From contig JAPDRN010000030.1 in assembly GCA_030247855.1 (NCBI GenBank), forward strand, positions 62,001 through 126,000: a DNA stretch of 64,000 nt, given 5' to 3'. The stretch comes from Knufia peltigerae. Lineage: Eukaryota > Ascomycota > Eurotiomycetes > Chaetothyriales > Trichomeriaceae. Made by a program: the position numbers and the translations under genes. Shown piece by piece: positions 1-9,342 of this stretch. The first letter of the stretch is position 1. Every line of letters begins with the position of its first letter. The notes below the pieces were generated by a model, which saw only the letters and a list, made by a program, of their open reading frames with translations, was not told where the DNA came from and made no database searches.

Positions 1-781
1 CCAGGGTCCGGCCCACGGCCTGTTCGAGTTCGCGGCGGCTGATCTTCTCCTTGGCCTTGGTCTCCTTTTTCTGTTGGATCTGAGGCTTGAAGCGGGCCTG
101 CATTTTGATGACGAGGTGCGTATTCTCGGACGCCGCGTCGCCGTCACCTCGCAGTGATATCGAGACCCTTTTTTTCTTTCCGCCGTCATCGTCGTCGGCA
201 GTTTTTGAGGAGGTAGTGGTCTGTGTCTCTGTCACCGCAGAGATGTAGCGCCGGCCTTGTTCTCCATCTGCCGGCTTCGACGCCGCCGTGCGCAGTCGCC
301 ATCTCGTCTTGTTCGTATCTGCTGTGGTGAATTGTTCAACCACGAACCCTTCCTCGTGACCCCTCGCCTCTCGCCGCGCGCCCAGAACCCCGATGCCGTC
401 GCAAGAGAGGTAACCCCCGTGGCTGGCCTTTAGGCTGATCTGGCCGGTCCCGGCCACCGACGAAGCCACCCAGACCTGTCGCACGTCGTGCGGCTCCGCG
501 GTCTCGGGCACGCTCTCGACGATGTTCTCCAGCGGGCTGGCGAAGACGTTGCCGTGCGCGTCGGACGACAAGACCGTCGGCGGGGAGGTGGACAGGACCA
601 AGATCGTCGGCCCCGAGAGGTCGGTCGCCGCGTCCGGGGTGGTCCAGGTGGTGTCTTCTTGGGGGTCGGTGGTGGTCACGTCGCCGGACGTCGAGACGAG
701 CGCGGACGAGGTCTCGTGCTGGTGTTTGCGTTTCTTGGAGGGCTTCTTGTCGCCCTTGAAGGATAAAGGTTTGACCGGCAT
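1..781 (-). CDS. FRG1: FRG1-like protein, 5' part (runs off left edge)
   Basis: An uninterrupted minus-strand frame runs from an ATG at 781 to the window edge (260 codons, no stop). It begins MPVKPLSFKGDKKPSKKRK, the characteristic N-terminus of FRG1 proteins (a lysine-rich nuclear/nucleolar localisation segment after a VKPLSFKGDKK block). Further in it carries the beta-trefoil-like region with VRQVWVASSVAGTGQISLKA and HGGYLSCDGIGVLGA, followed by a segment matching the FRG1 core. FRG1 family proteins are nuclear/nucleolar actin-bundling and RNA-biogenesis factors linked to the spliceosome. The segment at residues 20-65 is Ser/Thr-rich and probably disordered. The C-terminus lies outside the window, so completeness cannot be judged. 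Several other open frames over the same bases are shadows of this GC-rich coding stretch. Confidence 0.85.
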   Translation of the reverse strand, partial: MPVKPLSFKGDKKPSKKRKHQHETSSALVSTSGDVTTTDPQEDTTWTTPDAATDLSGPTILVLSTSPPTVLSSDAHGNVFASPLENIVESVPETAEPHDVRQVWVASSVAGTGQISLKASHGGYLSCDGIGVLGARREARGHEEGFVVEQFTTADTNKTRWRLRTAASKPADGEQGRRYISAVTETQTTTSSKTADDDDGGKKKRVSISLRGDGDAASENTHLVIKMQARFKPQIQQKKETKAKEKISRRELEQAVGRTL

Positions 782-1319
782 CGCGGGAGTCGTTTCGATT
801 TTTACCCTTTTGGTCAGATCCGATCGTAAACAAGGGCGCGTTCAAGCAATCCTGGCTATGTCGATCAGATCTGACAATGTGAAGGGTACACGAACCAAAA
901 ATGAATATTTGTGACGAGGCTGCAGAATCGCAGCCTTGTATCTTCTCCGCACATGGAGTGCTTCGATTACAACAATACCGGTAGGAATAGACTACGGGAT
1001 ACGTCACTAAGCAGTCTATCATCATTAATCTTGTTCTGCGGAATAGGGGCATTTTTCATAAGTTGAAGCTTCGCGATATGCTCATTTCATCAGGAAACCC
1101 CCAGGCATCTAAATCATAGAATCTCGGAGCCAACAAAATCTTCTTCATTCAAAGGATAAGGATTTTGTATCATGTGTTTATGGATACCAAGACAAAGAAT
1201 GAGCCTTCTCTTCACCAAAGTGCAATAGTGCCGTCACCTGTATCAAGTGCAGCGTTCCAGATGTGTCGAAGCCGACCATTAATAACTCAATGGGAACCGT
1301 TGACGGCCGATGCTTGATG
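782..1319. other. Intergenic, FRG1 promoter side
   Basis: 538 bases between the FRG1 start and the 3' end of the next minus-strand gene. No conserved coding segment is visible; open frames here are short and compositionally random. It should contain the FRG1 promoter and the terminator of the 1320-1925 gene. I see no clear TATA box. Confidence 0.5.
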
Positions 1320-1925
1320 CTAGCAGTCAACAGGCTCCTCTACACCGTTCAGGAAACCCCTCGCCATCTCCCAAGCATGTCGTCTCAAGACATCGAGCTC
1401 TTTTTCCACATGCATAATGTCTCTCTGGAGCTGCCTCAAAGCAGGATTGCCGTCCATGATTCCCTCCAATTCTGCTATCTCCCGTCGTGCTTCGCCTTGG
1501 ACCTCTCGAGACTTCAAAGCCACTATCTTGATGACTGCGGTGCACCACTTGCACGGGGCGGTTTGATCATGGGTTTTTGCTGCGTCATATGTGCTATCTC
1601 CACCAACAGGAACGATTGTATCAGCAGAAGATTGCCGGGTTTTGACAGGGATTTTTGTGGGCTCGACGACGTGCTTTTCAAGTGGATTTCCAGAGCGAGT
1701 TCCAAGAACGTTTCCGGATAATCCGATCGAGGGAGTGTGGGAGGCCGTGAGCGATGAGTCGAGACCGACGGGATGTTCAATAACAAGCTTGCCGCAACTT
1801 AGACGACCCCATGGCTTGCTGAGGTCGCAAGGTACCCATTCACTTTCTTTCTCGTGGTGGAAGGTGAGCGCGGCAAGAGGATCTTGATGAGGATAAGGAC
1901 AGGTTTGTAGCTTGTAGAAGCACAT
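1320..1925 (-). CDS. Unknown small protein, MC...PCKWCTA type
   Basis: A single-exon frame of 201 aa. It starts MCFYKLQTCPYPH, has two Cys in a PC...SC segment at residues 30-45, a low-complexity middle, then PCKWCTA at about residues 124-130, followed by a charged predicted coiled coil to the C-terminus. The same layout (MC start, spaced Cys/His, PC-basic-aromatic-CTA motif, helical tail) occurs in the divergently transcribed gene at 2649-3017, so the two look like diverged members of one family. The Cys/His spacing suggests metal binding, but this is inference; I do not recognise the family function. A TATAAATA box lies about 80 bases upstream on the same strand, which supports this start and strand over the overlapping plus-strand frame. 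Confidence 0.6.
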   Translation of the reverse strand: MCFYKLQTCPYPHQDPLAALTFHHEKESEWVPCDLSKPWGRLSCGKLVIEHPVGLDSSLTASHTPSIGLSGNVLGTRSGNPLEKHVVEPTKIPVKTRQSSADTIVPVGGDSTYDAAKTHDQTAPCKWCTAVIKIVALKSREVQGEARREIAELEGIMDGNPALRQLQRDIMHVEKELDVLRRHAWEMARGFLNGVEEPVDC

Positions 1926-2648
1926 GATGTTGACTTGATCTTGTGTTGGCTGTCAAGTTTGAAGGAATGGAGGTGTGAATGTTGGCATGGAAAGATTGTG
2001 GCAAGTATTTATACCCTACAGCGTGAAGGCAGGCATTGATTGATGTAGCGCAAGGCAATGTTTGCTCATTCATGCTTTGATCGTGGTGAATTTGTTGTAA
2101 GTGAAAGGCCACACAATGACAACCATCCTCGCTGCCACTTTGAAGATGAGGAAAGCACCAGGCACAATCTTCGTTCACTGAAGCAGCGGCGACTATAATT
2201 GGCCGACAATAGCCTTCTTGTTGTTTGACTGCCATTCATGGTGAAAGTGAGAAAGAGAAATTTTCTCAATAGAAGGATTTTGTTCCTCGCCCATAACTTA
2301 TCACCTTCAATGAGTATTGAGGAGTCTGCCCTCTTAGCCACCAACACCTCTTTCCAAAGGACCACCTCTTAGAAGCAAACCCTCACTGACAACAAACCAT
2401 CTTACGCAAAGTCAAGTATTCAACCAGGTACCATCCTCATGGTCATAGTTATGGTACTTCCAAAACTAATCGATCTCGTTTGATAGACAATTGCACTAAA
2501 GTACGGTATCGATTCAACAACCCCCGGGAGCACTTGTTGTCATCTCCGTCCAACACCCGTGTTGAGGACGAAAGTCTTCTTAGAAGTCCACCATCATTAC
2601 CGAGACCTGTACCTTGACCACAAATACCCCACCAATACATCAGCAGCA
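1926..2648. other. Shared divergent promoter region
   Basis: 723 bases between the two divergent small Cys-motif genes. It holds the TATA box at 2006-2013 for the left gene and presumably the leader of the right gene. Open frames here are short and show no conserved motif. Confidence 0.5.
2006..2013 (-). promoter_or_regulatory. TATA box for the 1320-1925 gene
   Basis: Minus-strand TATAAATA lies about 81 bases upstream of the ATG at 1925, a normal distance for a fungal promoter with a short leader. Confidence 0.5.
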
Positions 2649-3017
2649 ATGTGCAGACTGATCAAAGTGGTGCACTTTGGTTGTGAGGAACCACACACGG
2701 AGGAGCTTCTTGTTCGCTGCAAGCCTGCAATGGAATACATTTTGGAAATGCCAAGCAAGGTTTACTGCCGGCAGATGGTCGAGGTTGAAGACTGGGTCAT
2801 GTCTCCTTGTCGTTTCTGCACTGCATGGGAAGCCAGAAGGGCCACCGCACTAGCAAACTGCCGTGGTCGAGCTATGTCGCTGCAAGAGAATGACTTCCCT
2901 CATGAATTCAAGGATACTGTCAGGCAAACAATTGGTACTCGCGACGATATCGCAATGCTGGGGGCAAAGAGGAACTTCGAGGTGGCTTTTGAGACCAGCA
3001 AACAGGAGCTCTGCTGA
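2649..3017 (+). CDS. Unknown small protein, MC...PCRFCTA type
   Basis: 122 aa from an ATG at 2649 to a TGA at 3015-3017. The open frame extends further 5', but the start MCRLIKVVHFGCEEPH is chosen because its MC plus spaced C and PH mirrors the start of the divergent neighbour at 1320-1925 (MCFYKLQTCPYPH). PCRFCTA, at about residues 54-60, parallels PCKWCTA in the neighbour and is followed by a helical charged tail ending KQELC. Seven or more cysteines in 122 residues without a signal peptide suggest an intracellular metal-binding or redox module. Function is unknown. Fungal genomes carry many short MC...C.H type hypothetical proteins, and this probably belongs among them. Confidence 0.6.
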   Translation: MCRLIKVVHFGCEEPHTEELLVRCKPAMEYILEMPSKVYCRQMVEVEDWVMSPCRFCTAWEARRATALANCRGRAMSLQENDFPHEFKDTVRQTIGTRDDIAMLGAKRNFEVAFETSKQELC

Positions 3018-3190
3018 TTCATGTGTTGGGAATCGGAGAGCTCCATTCAGGTTCAGAAGGGGCGTTAGGTGAACGGTCAATTGGCGCAGCTTTAGCTCCC
3101 TCTCTTCTCCGGCCGGTGGAAAGACTTGATCGAACCGGCTTGAACGTCTCTTTGGAAATGCTTGCACAGGGATGGCGAGTTCCTGCTCTT

Positions 3191-3907
3191 TCATATTCTT
3201 TCACTGATCCAAATGGCACCCTTACAACCATACCGAATGACATCAGTCAATGGTTGGTAAGGTTGGGCTTCCTTTGCGTCATTTTCGACTGCATAATCCA
3301 GATGTTCCAACTCTTCATCACGGATCCTCTTGATATCATCAATCAAAACTTTCAACTCGGGATCAAGCTCTTCTCCTTTTTCTTGCAAGTCCTGCATCCA
3401 TTTGAACATCTCTCTCACTTGTCCATTGTAATGATCGCCAATTTCCGTCTCGACAGCTTCAGTACAAGCCATTGCAGCTTCCCGCCCCATCACCCCAGTC
3501 GACCAGCCGAGGATGGTCGCCGCAGCTTGCCACACGGGATACATCGCAGTCGGCCTAATTCGATGCTTTGCCAGCAATTCATTAAAGGTTTTGAAATGGC
3601 CGGCTTCTTGATCATACATATGCTTCATTAGAGGTCGGAGATTGGGGTGGGCTTTTACAACCGGAGGTGTTTGGGCGGTATAGATAAGTGTGGCAGCAAG
3701 CTCTCCTGCTTGATTTACACGAAGTGCGCGATCCAGGAATTTTCTTTGTTCCTCAGTGAGAATCGTCCTGTCCTGGGCTTCATTGTGAGATGACTTGGAA
3801 TTAGCATCACTTTGAGAAGATATTCGTCGCGTTGCACAGTGGGTGGTCCGTAGTAGGGAAGGCCGTACCAGCCTACGAAGTGCTGCTGAGCTCACACAAG
3901 ACTGCAT
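3191..3907 (-). CDS. COQ7: 5-demethoxyubiquinone hydroxylase, mitochondrial
   Basis: 238 aa, no intron. This is the di-iron monooxygenase COQ7/CAT5, which hydroxylates demethoxyubiquinone in the penultimate step of ubiquinone synthesis on the matrix face of the inner mitochondrial membrane. The iron ligands are visible: E69 in NQAGELAATLIY, E101 and H104 in DQEAGHF, E153 in ETEIGDHY, and E199 and H202 in DEELEHL. The start at 3907 gives a Ser/Arg-rich presequence of about 33 residues (MQSCVSSAALRRLVRPSLLR), a typical mitochondrial targeting signal; an in-frame ATG at 3955 would add 16 acidic residues and is less likely. The gene is head to head with RTF1 across about 530 bases. Family length and motif order are complete. 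Confidence 0.95.
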   Translation of the reverse strand: MQSCVSSAALRRLVRPSLLRTTHCATRRISSQSDANSKSSHNEAQDRTILTEEQRKFLDRALRVNQAGELAATLIYTAQTPPVVKAHPNLRPLMKHMYDQEAGHFKTFNELLAKHRIRPTAMYPVWQAAATILGWSTGVMGREAAMACTEAVETEIGDHYNGQVREMFKWMQDLQEKGEELDPELKVLIDDIKRIRDEELEHLDYAVENDAKEAQPYQPLTDVIRYGCKGAIWISERI

Positions 3908-4437
3908 TCTGTGAAGAAGATGCTCGACTTCGATGTCTTCACAAGAATGGAGCATATAGAAAAGTCGTAGTCGTATGATACGTTCAGTTGTCTCCGCAGG
4001 CCTGTGCGAGTCATGTCTTTAATGTTGCCAAGAACATCCTGAATCGTGTCGAGAATGGGAACGTGTTGCAACATTCAGTTCGTCTTGAAGTGAACAACAA
4101 TTCAACTCCAATAAGTCTCTCTTCAATAGGTTGATTTCCTTGGCTCGACAGTTCGACTCCCATCAATTCGAAGTCTTAACTGATCTTCCATACGTATTGA
4201 AGCTTGTCGTCCTTGCTGCCTCCGATTGTCCTTACTGATCCTGATCCAACCAATCTCCTCTTGGCCTTTCCTCTCTCTCAGGACGAGTTTTCAATCAAAG
4301 AGGGGTTATCAGCAAGGGAGGCGCCTTTCACATCTCCCACGCCGTCTTTACTACTGGTCTCCACTGCCTTCCCAAGGCAGTACTTCTGCACTACCGCCTG
4401 GCCTCGGGGGACGCGAACAATTCACTTTTGCTTCACC
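3908..4437. promoter_or_regulatory. COQ7/RTF1 bidirectional promoter
   Basis: 530 bases separate the two divergent start codons. Plus-strand open frames in this stretch precede the RTF1 ATG and have no recognisable domain, so they are taken as leader sequence. No TATA box is evident, as expected for housekeeping genes. Confidence 0.5.
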
Positions 4438-6329
4438 ATGGCCGACATCGATGCGGAACTTCTTGCGCTCGCCGGAGGTGACTCCTCCGGTGAAGAAAGT
4501 GCGCCTTCTTCTCCAAAACCAAAGTCCCCTTCTCCATCTCGAAGCAAACAACAGACTCGAAGAGCAACAAGCCCAGCAGATATGGCTCGTAAAGGTGTCG
4601 CAAAGAGTGCCCGGCGAGCTCGGCGCCGCAAGGTATATTCTGACGATGATGGTGAAGTGTATGTATTCCCGGCCATTGGGAAAGTCAGACAGCTGACACA
4701 GTGCCCTTGCTCAGATCATCTGTCTCACAGCATTCCGAATCCGCCTCGATGTCGCAATCTGACTCCGAGGCTGATTTCGATTCTGGCGCTGACAAACCAA
4801 TCTTTCCATACGAGAAGCTCTATTACGATGCCGAAGACAAGGCCCGGATCGAGTCCAAACCTGAAATCGAAAGAGAAGAGATCCTGGCGCAGAGAAGTGA
4901 GCAAGTCGAACGACACGAGCAAGATCTGACTCTTCGCCGTCTTGTGGCTGCGAGAGCCCGAGAAGAGGCAAAGACCACCGCAAAGAACAAGCGTAAGGCC
5001 AGTGCTGCCGAATTGGAAGACACACAGCGCAAAAGCACTCGCCAGCGTACCAAGGTTGGTGGTGGCAGGGTTGGCGAGGCTAGCACTGCCATCGAAGCAT
5101 ACAAACAACAACGTGCCGAGAAAAACTTACGGGAGGAGCAGAGGAAGAGAGATGGCTATGTTCGAAAGGCTCCATCTCCAGAACAAGACTATAGCGATGC
5201 TGAGGCAGATGCTGAAAGTGAGAACGACTACGATGATCGCAGATACAGGCGACGGTCCCCCAGCCCTCCTAAGGATGAGCCAATTGCTGAACTCGCCGAT
5301 ATTCAGAGAGCAAAAGTTGGTCGAGACAATTTTGCCCAGGTCTGCTACACCCCAGGATTTGAAGAAGCGATTACAGATTGCTACGCCCGTGTATGTCTTG
5401 GTCCTGGTCAGGATCCAAAGGTCAATGATTATCGACTTTGTCGTATTAAAGGATTTGTCACAGGCAAACCGTACGCCATGGTCGGGTCAAACGGGAGGCC
5501 ATTTCCTGTGGAGAGATACATCATGGCAGCTCATGGCAGACATGAGAAAGCCTGGTCCTTCCTCGAGTGCTCAATGTCTAAGTTCACGGAGGAAGAATGG
5601 AGACGGTACCGGGTGGTCATGGCCAATGATGACCTCAAACTTCCCACAAAGAAGTTCATCAATTCGAAGCTCGATAAAATCAACCAACTACTGAAGCATC
5701 GATTCACGGAAGATGAAATTGATGCGAGAATGCGAATTCAGAATGAGCTCACGGAGAAAATCACCAGAGCTCGTGAGAAGGAGATCCTCAAAGAGGAAAT
5801 CAAAGGAGCTATTGCTGAAGGAAACGACGAACTCGCTGAGGAACTAGAAAATAAGCTGGCAAATATCGTCCCGATGAAGCTGGCCTTCGGAACGAGTCTA
5901 TTCCGTTCAGATTCCAATGAAGTCAGTCAAGAGCAGGAGCGAATTGCAGAGCTCAATCGGAGGAACCAGCGATTGAACGCCGAAAACATTCGCAAAGCAC
6001 AGCTTGCTGAAATGAGGGCACGAAGAACGAAAAAACACCTAGCTCCTGGCGTTGATGAACTGTTCGAAGGTGGTAGTGACATCAGTCGGACTGGAACACC
6101 CATCAACGGCGCTGGTACGCCCAAGCTGGCAGCCGGCCTCTCGCGCGCTGCAACTCCCAATCCTACTACTCTTGCAAATGGCACCCCGAGAAGCTCGACC
6201 CCGACGACGAACGGCCTCAAACCGACTACCGAGAAGAAGAAAGGACTTCCAGTCATTCGCAAGGCCGCATTGGACGATGAGATTTTGGCCAATATGGACC
6301 TCGGGATTGACATTGATCTCGATATTTGA
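4438..6329 (+). CDS. RTF1: Paf1-complex subunit Rtf1 (Plus3 domain)
   Basis: Two exons, 4438-4658 and 4715-6329, joined across a 56-nt intron (GTATGT donor, CTGAC branch, CTCAG acceptor), give 611 aa. Rtf1 belongs to the Paf1 complex, which travels with RNA polymerase II, recruits Chd1 and stimulates H2B ubiquitylation. The N-terminus is acidic and Ser-rich (MADIDAELLALAGGDSSGEE) with a basic block. The Plus3 domain spans about residues 265-400, with the typical YRLCRIKGFVTGKPYAM and RYIMAAHGRHEKAW strands. A long basic coiled coil follows, and the C-terminus ends in an acidic segment, MDLGIDIDLDI. Serines in SDSEADFDSGADKP near residue 90 are probable CK2 sites. The spliced frame is continuous and of normal length. 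Confidence 0.95.
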
Positions 6330-6965
6330 GTGATGAAAGCAGATGAGTGTATCGACAATCTTGGGAAGGCGTAGCCTTGGAGTGTTTGTGCAATACTATT
6401 ACCTTGAGAACCATTGATCGTGGTTCGTACCTAGCCTAGGAGAATTGTCGTCTTTGAGCGGCTAGACAGCATTCCGTGTTACTACGGTTGGTATTGCTTG
6501 AACAATACCTCGCATCTTGCAATTCTAGACGGTATCTGCACTGCCCGAGGAATGAGACTATACACAGGTAGTGTTTCGCCTGAATATTTCAACATGCATG
6601 TTCAAACAACATTTCACTATCTAGTTACGATTACCACATGCTTCTCTAATTACCCTCTTTAGCATGAGGGATCCCACGACAACGCTGATTCACATTCACT
6701 TTGATCAACTATTACCAGCATTATGCGCACGATATGTTTTCAAGGCTCTCTCACTTTCACTGGTTGCTCAGGTTTCTTATGTTGGGCCTGCATTGGATTT
6801 CACTTAAGCCTGTTTACAATCGTTCACCTCTCACATTGACCAAGCCATCCTCCCCTACATAAATGGCTCTACAGTTGGGTTTCTTTCATCCTTCCCTTCA
6901 ATCGTCTCCAAAGATCACATACCATATCCAGCGCCGCGCAAATACCAACCATCTCTCCATTCGAC
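6330..6965. other. Intergenic
   Basis: 636 bases of AT-richer sequence between RTF1 and the next gene. No coding segment is supported. A weak tacataaat element at about 6856 is the only TATA-like sequence before the ATG at 6966. Confidence 0.5.
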
Positions 6966-8144
6966 ATGTGCCTATACAACACCTTCCCATGCGTCTCTCA
7001 CGACGCTGAGGCGCTCCATCGAACACTATTCGAGGAGAACAATGCCGGTGCTGCCTTTCAAGTTTTTCGATGCAAGTGGTACTACTGTGCCAACCTGAAC
7101 CTCAAGGCAGGTTCGAAGCTCTGTCCTTATGTGATCATCCAGCACGGGATCAAGAAGTTGCAGATCCAAGAGCACTCACAGATATACAAAGCTGTGTTGG
7201 AGAACGAGGTCATCGACCACGGCTGCAAGAATTGTTGGGTCATGGTACGTGAGAAAGACTGGGTTCAGGTAGTTCACACGCAGATGGCCAAGGACCTGAA
7301 CATGATGCCAGCGGTTTGGGCGGAGACACTCGGCGACGAAGAGGAAGAGGCACCGTCTATGAATCCATCGTCAGCGACAAACGAGGACGAACAAGACTTG
7401 ATGATCCAAGAGAAAGGAAAGAGAAAGAGAGGCTGCTCCGAGATCTCCATTCCGCCGCCCCACTGGGCAAACAAGTCGAGGAAGGTCTGCAAGAGTGACG
7501 TGGCGTCGTCTTCAGGTTTGGTGGAGACGGATTCAGAACCGGAGGAGGACCGAGAGGATGTCGAGAGTGAATTAGACCAGGAAGAGATGGACTTGAGACG
7601 AGCGTGTCAAGAAAGCATGGAGCTGTTTGAGCGTGAGCACAAGGGAAAGGGAAAAGAGAAGGAGGGGCCAGCACAATCGTCGTCCGCGGTGGATGTTGAC
7701 GAGGTCGAAGACGCAGAACTCGAATGGGCCCTTCGAGCGAGTATCGAGGAGCAAGAGGCCACCAAGAAGTCGCGCCGGTCAGCCGTGGACAAGTACATGA
7801 CATTCGGATCCGGAGGGGAAAGTTCGAAGAGCGTCATGGTCCGCGAACAGAATGTCACCCCGCCGAATTCACAAAAGGGCGTCGATGCCACCGTGGCTGA
7901 ACGCGCCGGATCGGCACCCAAGGGGTACGAATACGACATTGTGACATTGCTCAAGGAAAAGGCGGAGTGGCAGTTGGAAAAGTCGGCGTTGGTGACCGAG
8001 AATGCAAAGGTGCTTCGGACCAACGTTGCTCACGTGGAGCGAGAAAGGGAATTGATGCGACGCGTCAGGGACTTGGAAGAATTGTGTTTTCCTACTCAAG
8101 ACGACGATGCAGATGTGGCGGAAAATGAGGAGAATGGCGAATAG
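6966..8144 (+). CDS. Unknown acidic protein with two UIM-like motifs
   Basis: 392 aa, single exon. I do not recognise an overall family. The N-terminal 100 residues hold spaced Cys/His (MCLYNTFPC, FRCKWYYC, KLCPYV, HGCKNCW) and could form a small metal-binding or compact domain. Residues about 125-205 are acidic and disordered with a basic patch (KGKRKRG). Two segments match the ubiquitin-interacting motif consensus (acidic run, then Ala-x-x-x-Ser): EEMDLRRACQESM at 206-218, with A213 and S217, and EDAELEWALRASIEEQ at 248-263, with A255 and S259. The C-terminus (about 320-375) is a predicted coiled coil ending in a very acidic tail. A ubiquitin-binding adaptor role is inference from the motifs only. 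Strand choice rests on this coherent composition. Confidence 0.7.
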   Translation: MCLYNTFPCVSHDAEALHRTLFEENNAGAAFQVFRCKWYYCANLNLKAGSKLCPYVIIQHGIKKLQIQEHSQIYKAVLENEVIDHGCKNCWVMVREKDWVQVVHTQMAKDLNMMPAVWAETLGDEEEEAPSMNPSSATNEDEQDLMIQEKGKRKRGCSEISIPPPHWANKSRKVCKSDVASSSGLVETDSEPEEDREDVESELDQEEMDLRRACQESMELFEREHKGKGKEKEGPAQSSSAVDVDEVEDAELEWALRASIEEQEATKKSRRSAVDKYMTFGSGGESSKSVMVREQNVTPPNSQKGVDATVAERAGSAPKGYEYDIVTLLKEKAEWQLEKSALVTENAKVLRTNVAHVERERELMRRVRDLEELCFPTQDDDADVAENEENGE

Positions 8145-8391
8145 ACGAGGAGGATGAGAACGAGGTATCTTCATGACGCTTTTTGGCCACAACGAGATTG
8201 GCGTAGGAGAACGAATGGGTAGCATGCACGGTCCACAGAAACACTTGCAAGGGTTTGGAAAAGAGCGGGCGATTCCAATTCTGCAGAGAGACATTTTTCC
8301 AGCAAGCAAGCAAGTCATGAATTCGGGCTGATCTTGGAGAGCTACCGAGATCGAGGACACTTTCTATGGTTCTAGTCTCACGGTCCAGAAC

Positions 8392-9342
8392 CTATTGCAA
8401 TGCCACAATGGGGTTCCCGTCGAGATACTCTTCGAAAGTGGTGGCTTTTCCCCGAGCATGGTCCGCCGCCCACTGTACCAACTCCGCCGTCTTGGGGCCG
8501 TAGTAGCCAAACTCTTCTTGATAGGACATCATCTCGATCAGTGCTTCGGCGTAGTTGCCCACGGCACCGGTCAAGAGGGCCTTGTGTTGCTCCACGGGGA
8601 CCTGGACGTACCTGACGGTCTTGCCGAACTTTTTGCTCATGATCTCGCACATTTCTGTCATGGCGTAGAGTTTCGTGGCCGCGCAAAGGGTCTCGCCCTC
8701 GTACCTTTCCGGCTCGGCCAGGATGGCACCCACAAATTTACCCGTGTCACCGACAATGTCGATCAATGGTAGCTTGGCCTCGGGCCCGACGTGTCTCGAC
8801 ACGACGAATTCCCCCGGTTGGGTTTGGGACGGATGGACCCCCATGCGAGATTGCCAGTTTTGCATGAAACTTCCGGGGGCGAAAAAGGCCGACTTGATCG
8901 GGAGTGTCTTGATGTAATCCTCGACGTCGGCTTTGGCGTCGAACCCGGTGACTTTGGTGTATTTACCTCCCGAGACGACGCTCACGTTGGGTAAAGTCGA
9001 CAGGATGATGTAGGTCGCTCCGGCGGCGACGGCGGCGTCGGCGATCGTTTTGCCTGTTTCGTACTCCCGTGTTCGTGAATCTGGACCGAATGACGGCACG
9101 GTCAGGGCAAATACCGTGTGCGCGCCGTGTAGTGCGTCCGTGAGACTGGATGGATCAGTGACGTCTCCCTTGACAACCTCGACGCCTTTGAGTCTGAGTG
9201 CTTCTGCAGATGAGGATGATGTGTCACGAGTGATACCACGGACTTTGTATTGCTTCGACAACTCCGAATCATTCAGGACAAAGTCGACGATTGAACCTCC
9301 TTGATTGCCAGTGGCTCCGAAGACGGCGAGGACTTTGGGCAT
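8392..9342 (-). CDS. NmrA-like NAD(P)-binding oxidoreductase
   Basis: 316 aa from an ATG at 9342 (MPKVLAVFGATGNQGGS). The GxxGxxG dinucleotide-binding loop is at residues 9-15, followed by the Rossmann fold order of atypical short-chain dehydrogenases. The open frame extends 44 codons further upstream, but that part is hydrophobic, not conserved in type, and overlaps the TATA region, so it is excluded. NmrA-like proteins act as redox sensors or as HSCARG-type and isoflavone-reductase-like enzymes; the substrate cannot be told from sequence. FAPGSFMQNWQS and EEYLDGNPIVAL near the C-terminus are typical of the fungal NmrA-like group. It is divergent from a Zn2Cys6 regulator across about 620 bases, so common regulation is possible. 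Confidence 0.9.
   Translation of the reverse strand: MPKVLAVFGATGNQGGSIVDFVLNDSELSKQYKVRGITRDTSSSSAEALRLKGVEVVKGDVTDPSSLTDALHGAHTVFALTVPSFGPDSRTREYETGKTIADAAVAAGATYIILSTLPNVSVVSGGKYTKVTGFDAKADVEDYIKTLPIKSAFFAPGSFMQNWQSRMGVHPSQTQPGEFVVSRHVGPEAKLPLIDIVGDTGKFVGAILAEPERYEGETLCAATKLYAMTEMCEIMSKKFGKTVRYVQVPVEQHKALLTGAVGNYAEALIEMMSYQEEFGYYGPKTAELVQWAADHARGKATTFEEYLDGNPIVALQ

Noticed and set aside
336..1052. 238-aa minus-strand frame and plus-strand frames over the left edge
   Set aside because: They are out-of-frame shadows of the FRG1-like gene, whose own frame runs off the window without a stop and begins at 781.
1263..1721. 152-aa plus-strand frame opposite the small Cys-motif gene
   Set aside because: The minus-strand frame has the MC...PC.C layout shared with its neighbour and a TATA box; the plus-strand frame has neither.
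3023..3631. 202-aa plus-strand frame
   Set aside because: Antisense to COQ7, whose iron-ligand motifs are complete on the minus strand.
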